From Phymatolithon calcareum (taxonomy: Eukaryota; Rhodophyta; Florideophyceae; Hapalidiales): a DNA stretch of 64,000 nucleotides. The notes below the pieces were generated by a model. It was not told the origin of the DNA and ran no database searches. It saw only the letters and a program-made list of their open reading frames with translations. The stretch spans positions 930,001 through 994,000 of the forward strand of contig OZ345379.1 in NCBI GenBank assembly GCA_977006965.1, given 5' to 3'. The position numbers and the translations under genes are program-made. This document shows, one piece after another, positions 51,218 to 62,311 of this stretch; within the stretch, counting starts at the first letter, position 1, and every line of letters begins with the position of its first letter.

Positions 51218-52918
51218 ATGTCCGCATCAGTTAAGCGCCGCGAGAGTCTGTACGACAGGGCGGTGGCCCTCGTTTTAGAGGAGGGCATGACACTCAGCGC
51301 CGCAGCTCGCGTAGTGCGCAATGGCGTCACTGTCTCTACGTTGCACCGCCGCGTGAAGGTGGTGCAGCGAGGCTCCGCCGGAGTTCAAAAGAAGAACGGG
51401 CGGCCCTGCGCGCTGTCCGTCGCACAAGAGCGCTCCATCTCTCAGCTGTGTCTGAAGTACGCGTCGCGCGGTGTCCCCATCACTAAAGACGAGTTGGCAC
51501 TGCTAGTGCAGGATATTTTTGGATCCAGTACTTCCTTGGCTTACCGTTTCAAGAACGGCAAGCCAGGGAGGTACTGGATTGAAGGTTTCTGCAAGCGGAA
51601 CAACCTCAGCTTCAAGAAGCCGCGCCGCCAGGCGGCAGAGCGCTATGCAGCGACCAGCCCCGAAGTCCTCACTACTCACCTGGTGTCTCCGGAGAGGATT
51701 TACGAGGATCTTAACGTAGATACTGAACGTCTATTCAACCTGGATGAGACAGGCGCCACGCCTGGTAAGGACTGTAACGGGTCGAGTGGTAAGAAGGGCA
51801 TCATGGCGAACGGGACAAGGTGCGACAGGAAGGGAACCGAGTTCAATTTGAACCTGAACAGGGTCACTCTCATGGCTTGCATTAGCGCCAGCGGAGAGAC
51901 GGTGCTTCCTTTTTGGATATTCAAAGGGAAGCAGCTGCCCTTCCGCATGGCGCGGAATGTGGACGGCTCTGTCACGAAGGAGACTGTAGCGTCTGTCCTA
52001 CCCGCAGGATCCCTGCTCGCCACCAGGGAAGACACTCCCGGGATCAACCCTGAGCTATTTATCCGCTGGTGCGGTGAGTTCGTGAAGCGGATTTCCTACC
52101 TCACTACGAACGGCCGCAAGGACTTGCTCATCTACGACGGCTATAGAAGCCATATGCCTTCTAAAGCTCTGCGCGTCCTCTCTGCCGGTAACGTCGAGGC
52201 GTATGCACTGCCTGCACATACCTCTGGTACAACCCAACCTCTCGATGTTTCTGTATTTTCGCCCTTTAAGCGATATATTAACGAGCATTTATATCGCACA
52301 ATAACATCAGTTCGTCATAATGGATCACCGAAGATATGTTACTTCGAACTATGCAAGGCATTTACATCTGCATACAATTTGGCGTTCTCGCGGGCTAGCA
52401 TTGCTAGCGGATTTGAGAAGACGGGCACTTGGCCCCTCAACCCGTCTAAGCTACTGTTTCGCCCGCTGCCTAAATGTGCTGACAACATCACGGAAATTGT
52501 TCCAGTGGAGATGATATCGAATCTACCGGAGCAAAAGAGAGGGTCGCGCTCTGACAGTACTGAAGTGTCTTTTAAGCGAGGATGGATTGACACCACCAGC
52601 GGGGAACTCCTCACTTCTCCTGCAGCAATGCAGGCTGTGCACGAAAAAGAGACTGAGCTGTTCAAGAAGAAGCTGACGCGCTCCGCGAAGGCAGCTCAGG
52701 CAGCGCTGCGCGTACAGCGCTCAGCCGAAGACGGTCAGCGCCGCCGCATGGCTGCTGAGAAGGTCGTGCTGAAATGGCGCGCGAGAAGATACAATTTAGA
52801 TGTTGCTAAACTGCGCGTGCTGCGCAGCATACTGGAGCGCCGGGCAATTGCGCGGGCGAGAGTGGAGAGTAAGAAGCTGTCCATGGTCGATGGGGGTTAT
52901 CCTGCATCTGATTTTTAG
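51218..52918 (+). CDS. pogo/Tigger-like transposase, intact
   Basis: 566 residues with no internal stop. An N-terminal psq-type helix-turn-helix (about 12-48: ALVLEEGMTLSAAARVV) is followed by a CENP-B/Tc5-type DNA-binding region (about 65-140, with GKPGRYWIEGFCKRNNLSFKKPR). The DDE_1 catalytic core carries Asp176 (FNLDETG), Asp307 (LLIYDGYRSH) and Asp343 (TTQPLDVSVFSPFK), giving DD35D spacing. The C-terminus (about 460-566) is basic and helical with a LKWRARRYNLDVAKLRVL stretch. The element's termini and TA flanks are intact, so only the insertion at 49904 argues against mobility. A domesticated host gene is less likely because terminal repeats are preserved. Confidence 0.92.
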   Translation: MSASVKRRESLYDRAVALVLEEGMTLSAAARVVRNGVTVSTLHRRVKVVQRGSAGVQKKNGRPCALSVAQERSISQLCLKYASRGVPITKDELALLVQDIFGSSTSLAYRFKNGKPGRYWIEGFCKRNNLSFKKPRRQAAERYAATSPEVLTTHLVSPERIYEDLNVDTERLFNLDETGATPGKDCNGSSGKKGIMANGTRCDRKGTEFNLNLNRVTLMACISASGETVLPFWIFKGKQLPFRMARNVDGSVTKETVASVLPAGSLLATREDTPGINPELFIRWCGEFVKRISYLTTNGRKDLLIYDGYRSHMPSKALRVLSAGNVEAYALPAHTSGTTQPLDVSVFSPFKRYINEHLYRTITSVRHNGSPKICYFELCKAFTSAYNLAFSRASIASGFEKTGTWPLNPSKLLFRPLPKCADNITEIVPVEMISNLPEQKRGSRSDSTEVSFKRGWIDTTSGELLTSPAAMQAVHEKETELFKKKLTRSAKAAQAALRVQRSAEDGQRRRMAAEKVVLKWRARRYNLDVAKLRVLRSILERRAIARARVESKKLSMVDGGYPASDF

Positions 52919-53197
52919 GGAATGCATAGCAGTCCATTGTGCACACCTTATGATAGAGATATTGAATTGCATTGAAATTTATGATTTCTCACACTTACCT
53001 GCAAACTTTACGAACAGGCAACGATACAAATGGTAGTGTATCGAAACCCAGAATACGTATATAAAAGGATTTTTCGTCCTCTATTACGTACACAACGACG
53101 CCGACCAAGTGTATCAAAATTTTTCTAAGATTAAGCCACAACAAGCAATTTTGATTTTAATTTCTGTAAAATTTCTTAAAGTTGCCTGCACCTGCTG

Positions 53198-54046
53198 TAT
53201 CTAGCGGAAGTGAAAAGTACATGGGGTGTCGAATAATCTGCTATTAGCGCGTTGGTGGTCGAAAATAAATCGCGAAAATAAATTTCTTGGCTTTTGCGAG
53301 TGAACAATAAAAAAGGAGTAAAAACTTTTACCGTTAGTCCTGCGGCGACCTCCCGGTCACCGCAAGCAAGCGACGTCCCGTCTGTTTGACCGATCAAGGT
53401 ACAAAACGAAAGCAAGATTACTGTACGCGATGGTTCTCTGTTCCTCTAGAAACGAAACCTCACCTCGACTGCTCTACGTCAAGTATATTACTGACACTAA
53501 CTTGCCACTCGGGCACTCACTGTATTACGAAATACTGCCTCTGTGAGCCAAATCTCAAGATACACAAAAATGCCCAACCATAATAAACCAGATGACTCCA
53601 CTCCTGGGTCAAGTGGATCCGGAGTCATTCCATCCAGTAGCGTCAATGCTCACGTCACTTACACTGTCATCCAACTGTCCGTAGAAATGTCTTACACAAA
53701 ATTACTACGAGAATTCATGCATATGATAGATTTCGTGAATAGCGCATGTTTGCTGATTTGGGGTCGTGGGGGATTATCTTGACTCTTCGTTAGTTTTTCC
53801 AGGAAAATCACGTTTCGGGATTATCTCGGAACCGTTTCGTTCGATTTTGACGAAAACATGCTCAATGAACTTGTAGGTTTTGATATCCGACCGCTTCTCC
53901 GTACATGATTTAGAAAGTTATTGTGCCCTGGTTGAGTACCCTGTATGATATTGTACACACGATCACATATAGAACACAGTGTGAACTTGCCCTTTTTATG
54001 GAACATGCCTTTATATGCCACATGGAGCCCTAATTTATAAAATAAT
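53198..54046. other. AT-rich intergenic, diverged direct repeat
   Basis: No gene recognised. About 130 bp at 53265-53400 resemble 54185-54310 in the same orientation (the stretch around ACGGCAACTGTCCCAGTCAC versus GCGGCGACCTCCCGGTCAC), suggesting remains of a shared repeat. Confidence 0.4.
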
Positions 54047-55447
54047 GAGGAAAGTCGCTAAATAGCATTAAAAGTGGGAAAATTTCGATACATGGACACC
54101 TCAGCCGAATCTACTACTCGTCTGTCGAAAAACTGGCCAATACTGCGTAGATGGTGAGAAATATACTGACGAAAATTAAAAACTTTCATTTTTGTTTGCG
54201 AAACAACTTAAACATGAAAAAATTTACAGTTATCTCTACGGCAACTGTCCCAGTCACACCGTAGGCAAATGACTCTCCGTCTACTTTGTTTGAAAGAGGG
54301 TAAAAAATAGGAAAGTCTACTTCAGCGCTGTTGTTCTGTCCTTTTCCAGATTAACTTGGTGAACTTCACCAGTCTCCTTATGACCTCATCATGTTTAATA
54401 ATATTGGCTCACATTCTATCCCCACTGGTCGCAAAATCCAGATCGAGTACTCCCTTGATACAATGATAGTATCTCCTCGATAGTGAGATATTCAACTCGA
54501 AATGACCATCCGGTCTCCATGAGTATTATATGCGTTTCTGGAGGCTTCCAATCACGCACCACGGAGATGTATTCACTTTGGTATCATAATCATGCGCACA
54601 GTGCAGTCCGAATAGTACTTGATGGCCATTGGAGTCCTATTTCTTGAATCGCGGATTCTGGGCCGGAAATATACCGTTTTTTCTCAGCCCTCTAACTCCA
54701 AAACAATGCGAGATAGAGCTAAGCTATAAGCCTTATCAAATAGAATCGTTGGACTCGTGGTATTCGGGCACATCCGCCGATATCCCGAAGACTTGAAATA
54801 CGTTAGCAAGTAGTAGTGTAAGTGCTTAGTATGGATTGCGGAGCAATAGTACACGTATAGGACGCCAATATGATAAACTCATAATTATCCTTTTTTCAAG
54901 GGCTATCGTGAAACTTCTACCACACGGCGCAACCTCACCCTTAGCCAAACGCGTTATCCGAGCCAAAACCTACTACTCATCCGTTTCTCAAGCATATTGC
55001 GGAGCCGTAGGTCGTCGGAAGTTGCACGCTGTGCTGTGTTCGCAGCGAGGAGACAACATTCAATGTGACACTTAGCAGAGACTACCGCGCTACTTGCTCT
55101 TGGTGCCGCTTTTAAGAACACCAGCAAAACTGTAGCCACGTTTTCGAAGCACTGTTGTCGCTGCAAGGCGCTTCGTGCAGTATCGGCTGGAGTTCAACCC
55201 GTAGAACAAGCATTGGTTCAGGGACATATCAATGTTGAGAGCGGGGGCCATCACTACTGACCAGCCAGTACAGGATGATATAGTGTCGTTCGGCAGTGTG
55301 GATAAGCCGGGCCGGTAGCGCAAGAAGCCCTACTTGCCTCCCGAAATGAGGGCCCGTCATTGATCCTCGTGCGGGCACTTCGGCGATGTGGCGTCCAACG
55401 CCGCTATCATACTCTCCATTTCCTATAAGACTAGCTCCCTTCAAATT

Positions 55448-55625
55448 GTCATTACAGCTTGCATTTACAGCAAGCCGTTACAGATAGCATTACAGTCATT
55501 ACAGTACTGTAGGTTTCGAGACGTACTTACACCATGAAGGATCACCAAGGACAAACCCCAGAACCGCAGCTTACAGCGTTACAGCTTATTACAGCTTGTG
55601 TGCTTACAGTGTAAGCATTACAGTG
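55448..55625 (+). repeat. TTACAG hexamer cluster
   Basis: Ten TTACAG hexamers in one orientation within about 175 bp, in two groups (55452-55505 and 55570-55623). It interrupts the Mutator-like sequence, so it is probably part of a separate insertion, perhaps the binding region of a small transposon. Its ends are not resolved. Confidence 0.55.
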
Positions 55626-55642
55626 CGGCGCCTGCGGGCTCG

Positions 55643-55663
55643 GGAAGCCGCGAAGCGGCTTCC
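55643..55663. repeat. GC-rich hairpin
   Basis: GGAAGCCGC, GAA loop, GCGGCTTCC: perfect 9-bp arms directly after the TTACAG cluster. It may be the end of the inserted element. Confidence 0.6.
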
Positions 55664-56128
55664 AGATTCTTCCATTGATCCATTTCCCATACTGCAAAGT
55701 CATACTTTGATGTAATTCTTTTTCTAGAAAGGTCGCCACATCGCAGCACCCTCGGCGTTCTGCCAGAGAACAACCCTACCACAGCCAGTGTGCCAACTCA
55801 TGCGTTCAGACCCCACAAGCCACTTCTCCCAGACATGCGATTGCCAAAGATCCACAGCCTTGTCGAAGCGAAGCGGGAACACATAGAATAAGCGGCTCCT
55901 TTCCGTCTGTGATGACAGAGATGCTACTTTTGACGAGGAGCTAAAGCACAGAGAGTAACGTACGCAATAAATTTGATATCACATAGCTTGTTCTGAGAAA
56001 CGTATTAGTAGTATATTTGGCTAGTGCGAGTATGATAGTACGATGTACTAGGTTTGAGAGGAAGGTTTTGCTGGGAGGCCATTTAGCGCATTTTCCCCAT
56101 CTTGAGTAACCATTTAGCGAATTTCTTT

Positions 56129-59100
56129 CTCTCTCAACAAGACTCAGTCCTGGACGAGTTCTTTCATTCCCTCCAGTGCAACGATCCACGCCAGTGAAGT
56201 AGGAAAAAAGCCGTATTTACGCTTGCATCACGTGCGCTCCGCATTCCATTCCTACGAGATTGCCTTATTCTTGAGGGAAATGCGTTCCATTGCCTAAGAC
56301 TCCATAGTTATTTCTGAATTCCATGATTTTGTTGGAGATTCATAAACAGTATGAGACTCTCAAGATATCTCTGTACGAATCTGTGATTGAAGAAGCACTT
56401 ATGGACTCCCAGTGAATTGAAACCGGAAAAATCGTGATCCAAAAATACTTCCGGAAGCACAAAATAATACGTTTGATCACAAAATATGTTCTCGACTGGT
56501 ATACTTCTTGTGTAAGAGTACTATCATTTCCGCAGACAATGACTAAATACAAATTGTTGAACAAGAGCATTCTGAAATGTCTCTTAATCTGTTGTACCGA
56601 AAAGAGAACCGCAAATTCCTTCGGAGATTTTTCTGCGTAGTGGTATCCCACAAATTTACTTGGTCCTTTATTGCACAACTTCGTTTGACAAAATAGAAAT
56701 CTACATCTCACCTCTCTGGGATGGCAAATATATCCTTAGAAAGCCTCTCTTTATCGTACCTGTCTACAGAGGAGATCTTTTTGTGCGCTCTACGTAGGCA
56801 ACTTTGGGAGCGGATCGTTTTCGTGCCAAAAGAGACCGTGGAGGAGAATTTTTCGACTAAAAATCAGCAAAAAGCTCTCGAGTCTATTGTTTTGATGAGC
56901 AAGAAACATACGGATAAGATGCGTCACAATGAATAAGCCAGTACACTTTCAAACAAGCTCTATCTACAGATGTCTGCAGTTGTGTTTCCAAAACACGCCC
57001 GCCATTTTTGAGCTCTGTTTATCCTCTCGGAGGAAAACGCAACACTATCGATAGACTTGGCAGTGATCGGCTGAGAATAATTCAGAAAAGAATCTGCCGC
57101 CACACCGATACTCTCTTGCCTTTTTTCATGTGTTCAGCATATTTACTTTTTGTTTTTAATTCATTCTTTTACATTCTGGCGAATATGCACGAAATATATT
57201 CAGTGATTTGGTGGTCGAAGGAGTAGAATACAAAATTGCGTTGCAAGGCTGCGAAGATGACTTAGGAGCGAAGCATATCTGATGATGTTGTATCAATTAC
57301 AAAATCTTGTTTGCGGGTCTTTCTTGAAACGCAGTCGCTTTGTTTAAGTTCTGCAGCGAGAACCAAAATATTTCAACTCGGTGACCATGTTATCCAGAGA
57401 TTAGAGCGTATCGGAGACTTTCTGCGCGGGTGTCACCTGGGAGAAGATGTTTGCTTCGCGGCATGCTACAACGAGAAGGAGTACTCCAAAGCAGTTCAGA
57501 AGTTGAAGTTAATGGACGCAGAATCAGCAGACATTTGGGATGCGCAGCATCATTATACGCTTATTTTTTGTTATCGGTCCGGTCGATCTTACCCGGGGCC
57601 ATTCCGGACGTCAAGGAAGGGTTGGATACTGGCAGGGATAGGGGTACCCGGGAACTGTCGCTGCAATCGATATCCCTCGGCCCCAGCTCAGGGACAGCGA
57701 TGATGTCTCATCGACGTCCTTTAAGACGATTCACTGATATATCCGTGTTGTCTCTCCGTGTGTGAGAGCAGAGTGCTAAACGTCCCTTATAGCGCAGCGT
57801 TGAGGGATTGTACTCAAACGGAATGGTCATACATGCTAACTCGCTTTAGTATGACTCACGCCCGTCTCGATCAACTGTGGTCGATGAGACGTAAGGGAAT
57901 TTCCTATATTTCGCCCTGAGTGTCACCAGACACTCCCCACCTATGGTCTAGAATATAGAATCCCATCTCTCTCCTGTTAGTATTATTTGAGCACTGGTTT
58001 CACTCGCTCTAGATTGAAAGAGAAGGTTGTAGTCGTTGACATTCGTCAGACTGCTATGTTGTAACTAATGGACACGCACGAAGAAAGCAAATTGTTACAA
58101 TTTTACATATGTTTTGTGGTTCTTATAAAAACCAAAGTACACACTGGATTGACGAACCGAAGCCAGCCTCAAATTAAGCAGGACAAAAACCGTGCTGTTA
58201 CTGGAGGAAGTTTCGAAGATAAAGTCCACCGCCCGGAGTAAAAATCCGGCGGGATTGGAGAAGGAAATATTCCTGCTATTCTGTACGCGGTATTGAGGGA
58301 AAATAAAACCAAGGAGCTGGTCGTCAGTATGCAAAGTAAAGCTGGCCTTTTTTCTCAGCTCTCTACTCAAGCAATGTTCAGGGAGGCTCTACGTCAGTTC
58401 GTTTTGCCGTGCTGTCTTTTGGACTTTTCGTCAAGTCATGAAAACAAAGGCACCGTTCCAACATGTTTGAATTCTGGTTACACATGCTAGACGAAAAATG
58501 AGACAAATATTGCAACTTTCCGAGGAAGCGAAGCCTCTCAAATTCAAATTTGTTCCGGAGAACACGTGCAAAAGAAACAAACACTCTGTTTGGACGCTGA
58601 AACGGTTTTTTATCAATGTAGACTTCGAAGCGTAATATTTTACTGTGCCTCATCCACGAGCTCTTTTTTTGCGGACGCGGAAGAAACAGTTCCGTTTAAA
58701 CTTGAGCAACTGAAGATACTGTTTTCCAAGGATGTACTGGGAACGAAGACCTTCCCCTGGAAAGAAAGAAGAAAATCAACCATCACCATATTGAACTTGT
58801 GGTTCAGTCCCGCAGCTCCAAACACAAGAAACTATTTTCCTCTAATGCAATGAAATATTACATTTGCGGGATACAACGTGGGCTCGAAGAGTCTTGTTTT
58901 CTGAGCAAAAGGTGAATGAAACGACTGTGAAAGGCCATAAAGCTCTGCAAAGAGGGGTCATTAAGGAACTGCCCACATCAGAGAATTGCTCGAAATAGAC
59001 TCCAGCCGAGTACTTGAATCGACTTGTCCTTCTCGTTGGAATTATATTTCTGCTTTTCTGGTCTAACTTTTTTTCTTTAGTTTTCTCGTATCGCGGGTCG

Positions 59101-59301
59101 TCCAGTGAGCCCGGATTCCGCGCTAATTTCGATCATTATCAGACTTACATCTTAGTATCCCTTCTCTAAGGGCGCCTAAAGTGCTATGCATGATTTTTAC
59201 TAATATATTGGGGGGATCACCAGGTCGCTACTATATCATATTATGTTCCGAGTCAGAATAGCCTAAGTTAATTATCATACAGTATAATTGTCAACAAAAA
59301 T
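56129..59301. other. No gene recognised
   Basis: 3.2 kb of mostly AT-rich sequence. A 130-codon plus-strand frame at 57311-57703 and some 90-codon frames near 58100-58850 show no domain. The stretch 57590-57960 is more GC-rich and may be a decayed element. Confidence 0.4.
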
Positions 59302-59714
59302 AGTCTATACCGGTGCAAATTCTGCACGTCTGCACGTTTGATGCACTTTTATAGCCACTTGGCGTAAAACTACTTGTTCCCATAAACTTGCTTCGTCACG
59401 GCGCGTGCAGTTCACGGCGAGTATGCGTGCAGAAATTACGACTGGAATCGCACGGAAACAGTAGTCATCGTACAGATCTGTACGATTTATCATAGGGTAT
59501 TCCCCGGCCATCATGGAGACGACGACGACAAAGTCGCATAATCACCATGGATATCCATCGTGCTGGGCTTCTCTCCTTGCTCATTGCGATTTGAGTGGCC
59601 TCCCTACATGAGCTTGAGTACAATCCGGCCTTGGCCGCTCTTCCTTCCAAGTACTAACCTCGTTTTCGGCGATGCTCCAAGCTCCGACACCGCGTTCGGT
59701 TCGGCATCACGACG

Positions 59715-60554
59715 ATGCACCTTTCTGACGAGGAATTTCGGCACTCTTTTCGCCTCTCCCAGTGCTCTTTTAACAAGCTTCTCATGCTGCTGCTCCCTCA
59801 TTTACGGCGTGACGAAGATCAGGCCCGGCGATCCAGTGCAGGTGCAATTACGCCGGCTGTGCGCCTCGCCATAACGTTGCGCGTCCTAGCTGGTGGATTA
59901 CATCACGACCAAATGTTGTCGTGGCAAGTGGGCAGGTCGACTGTATATGCTATATTTAAAGACACTATTCTCGCCATCAACAATGCTCTGCACATGCCAG
60001 GCGTGCCACTAGAAAATGAAACTGAGCTAAAAAAACTTGCAGCTGGCTTCGCTTCCTCCCGAGCGGCCCCGAATCCACTTCCCGGTTGCATACCTGCTAT
60101 TGACGGCATTGCGATATCCATCAGGAAGCCTCGAGACTCATATGTCCCTCGAAACTTCTACTGTAGGAAGGGCTTCTATGCACTCCCGGTGCAAGCCGTA
60201 GTCGATTTTAAATATCGCTTTCTCTACATGTCATGCTTATGCACTGGAACCACGCACGATAGCGTTGCATTCGAGGTCTCCCAGCTTGCAGACCAGCTCC
60301 GTAACACAGGACTAATGCCCGGATACTGGATAGCGGGCGATCCCGCTTATGCCTGCGCCCATGGGCTCTTGACCCCGTGGTCCAAGTCTAAATTAACCGG
60401 TGACCGCGGCTTGTTCTGTGATAGTTTCAACTTTTATCACTCATCCCACAGAATACATGTGGAGCAGGCATTTGGCATTTTAGTTCGACAAGTCTCTGCC
60501 GGACTGTATGAGCGCGCGGCGAACGTCTTCGTGGTCAGTGAGGAATGCACATAA
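59715..60554 (+). CDS. PIF/Harbinger transposase (DDE_Tnp_4), shortened C-terminus
   Basis: 279 residues from the ATG at 59715. The N-terminal part carries LSQCSFNKLLMLLLPHL and a helix-turn-helix-like region (AITLRVLAGGLHHDQMLSWQVGRSTVYAIF). The core has PAIDGIAISIRKP (first Asp), YYCRKG-like FYCRKGFYALPVQAV, THDSVAF, WIAGDPAYAC (second Asp) and HRIHVEQAFGILV (Glu), the DDE of Harbinger. After the Glu only about 25 residues remain and they look unlike the family, so a frameshift has probably replaced the true C-terminus. The family usually runs about 350-450 residues. Likely inactive or only partly functional. Confidence 0.85.
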   Translation: MHLSDEEFRHSFRLSQCSFNKLLMLLLPHLRRDEDQARRSSAGAITPAVRLAITLRVLAGGLHHDQMLSWQVGRSTVYAIFKDTILAINNALHMPGVPLENETELKKLAAGFASSRAAPNPLPGCIPAIDGIAISIRKPRDSYVPRNFYCRKGFYALPVQAVVDFKYRFLYMSCLCTGTTHDSVAFEVSQLADQLRNTGLMPGYWIAGDPAYACAHGLLTPWSKSKLTGDRGLFCDSFNFYHSSHRIHVEQAFGILVRQVSAGLYERAANVFVVSEECT

Positions 60555-61343
60555 TCGAGCAAACTCATACACTGAAAGTGCTGGAGTGCGCTCGCCTGTG
60601 CCACAATTCCTCTCGTCATATGCAAATATGTCGGTGTGGGCAGGCGCACGTAACAGTTGTACCGTCTGGTTTCTCGGTCGTGTCCAAAACTCACGGTATT
60701 CGTCTTCGAGAAAGCTGGGAAAATCCGACTTTCCTGCAGCGACCGCCTCTTGGGCTTTGAGAAGCAAGAAGCAAACAATAGAATTTTCTCGCCCGCTGTG
60801 TTTGGCTCCGGTGTCCTTTCCCATCTTTCGTAATTTGACCACTGTTGACCGATGAAGAAATGTAAAGAACCTGTCACGGGGGGTTGCAGTGGATTGTAAG
60901 CATAATGACGGCTCGTAATCACCGTTCCATGGATTCGCAGGGTCGGGTGATAGCTCGCTGTCGGTGGCGGTTTCCGGCGCAGGTCCGCCGTAGCCCGCAG
61001 GACCGACAGAGGGACGCGGTAAGCAGTCGATGTCGTGTATGCCGTCATCAACACCGCCAGCTGCAATTAAAGTCGATACTGGGGGTGGACTCGGTTAGCC
61101 CGGAAGACCGCCAGACTCGGGCGAGACCGCCGTGGCAGGTGTAGTAGCGCCGGCAGGTGTGCCGCCGAAGCCGAGTAGTGCGGTCGCGGCGTCCGCGTCG
61201 GCGACCGAAGAAAGCCGGGAAGGTAGCATTATCGTTTCTGTGTTGCCCTTTGGCCGAAAGTGGGACTGCTGGAGGGGGATCTGCGTGCGGTATGCACAGG
61301 AGCTGTATAGACGGTGGGTGCAATTCTGCTCGATATGATTCAT
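60480..61343 (-). pseudogene. Second (accessory) ORF of the Harbinger element, one in-frame stop
   Basis: A single minus-strand frame runs from the ATG at 61343 to 60480 with only one stop, TAA at 61095-61097. The upstream part is Ala/Pro/Thr-rich. The downstream part (about 200 residues) is acidic, then has a Lys-rich segment and a region with FLEDEYREFWTRP. Autonomous Harbinger elements carry a second gene for a Myb/trihelix DNA-binding protein needed for nuclear import and end recognition. This ORF is in that position and convergent with the transposase, but I cannot recognise the Myb fold with confidence. Confidence 0.5.
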
Positions 61344-61394
61344 TTACGTGTATGTGCTTCCATGCAGTTTTTCTGCACGTCACCGGTATAGACT

Positions 61395-62311
61395 GGTCCT
61401 CAGGCCTCGATAAATGGATGGGCAATGTGGAATGGTCCAATATTCTCAAAATCGAGGTTATTCTCAAGTCGAATTTTGAATCATAAGTTTTGGATCACAC
61501 GTGTGCCGAACAGTAGCTTTACACCACTGTGTCAACTTTTACTGTACTCCAATGGCAGGAGAAACATGAAAAGTACTTACAGTATTCTTCGAGTGAGGAT
61601 ATGCTCCGTGTACGCTAAACAAAATTATAACAAAATTTAAGGTTTGCCCCGTGACCTCGATCATGAAAAAATCCCCCTATCAAATATTCTAGAATCCTTT
61701 AATTTTCGTTAAATTTAGGCGGATACGGTATTCGTGGAGCACCCGATTATGCTGATAACCGAGGTTATTCTAAAAAAGAGGTTCCATTTATCGAGGTCTG
61801 ACTGCAGTGATGTCCAGTGGCCGCATCGGCACAGCAAGGCGGCACCAGCTGTGCTCGGATGCAGAAGATTTCCAGATGATGCTTGCACAATGTGCGCCGT
61901 TTGTCAGGGCTTGGCGGCTTATGATATGATATCCCTTATGCCGGTGCCAGTTCTCAATCCGAAAAGCAGAACGTATTTACAGTACGTGAGTCCATATCAT
62001 AACCACGTGAAGTGACTTGTCCTTCTGCAGTATCAACTGTGCGATGAGATTTGAGGCAGCGGTCGTTTGATCAATACGATCGATCAAAATGATGAGCACG
62101 CACCGCACGATCGCGGGAGCTTGCGCCAATCAGCGACGTTTCCCACAACAATGCCGACATTCCTACCTCTTGCCCGCCCGTGTGGGCAATGCTGCACATC
62201 AGTCGGTTTACCCTCTCCCGCGACGCTTGACGCACATCCGGACCAGGTGCCACATCCCGCACCATTCCTCTCGCGTCGTACCCCTCTTTGCCTCTCGCAT
62301 CCATCCGCGCA
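61395..62311. other. Intergenic, no gene recognised
   Basis: About 0.9 kb. The half next to the transposon is AT-rich; 62100-62311, before the following ORF, is GC-rich and pyrimidine-rich, as a promoter/5' UTR could be. Confidence 0.4.

Larger units (their letters stand above)
49855..53197 (+). mobile_element. pogo/Tigger-type DNA transposon with intact transposase
   Basis: 3.34 kb. The ends are CAGCAGGTGCAGGTAACTTT (from 49855) and, in complement, CAGCAGGTGCAGGCAACTTT (to 53197), about 27 bp with two mismatches. TA dinucleotides flank it (49853-49854, 53198-53199). It carries an intact 566-aa transposase (51218-52918). A 0.9-kb Mutator-like element (49904-50808) sits 49 bp inside its left end. 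A TATATAAAAGG box lies near its right end (53058-53068). Confidence 0.88.
54047..56128 (+). mobile_element. Mutator-like element remnants
   Basis: A diverged copy of the terminal repeat of the 49904 element occurs at 54047-54125 (GAGGAAAGTCGCTAAATAG...), a second repeat-like stretch at 54955-54990, transposase-derived sequence at 55020-55390 and 55750-55960, and a right terminal repeat at 56000-56128. It may be one long copy or two overlapping ones. The coding part is broken by stops and by a TTACAG-rich insertion at about 55440-55740. Confidence 0.55.
59302..61394 (+). mobile_element. PIF/Harbinger DNA transposon
   Basis: 2.09 kb with inverted ends AGTCTATACCGGTG (59302-59315, complement at 61381-61394). 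Inside the ends lie further CTGCACGT-like motifs. It encodes a DDE_Tnp_4 transposase on the plus strand and a convergent second ORF on the minus strand, the two-gene layout of Harbinger. A 3-bp target duplication could not be matched, so the exact ends may be slightly off. Confidence 0.78.
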
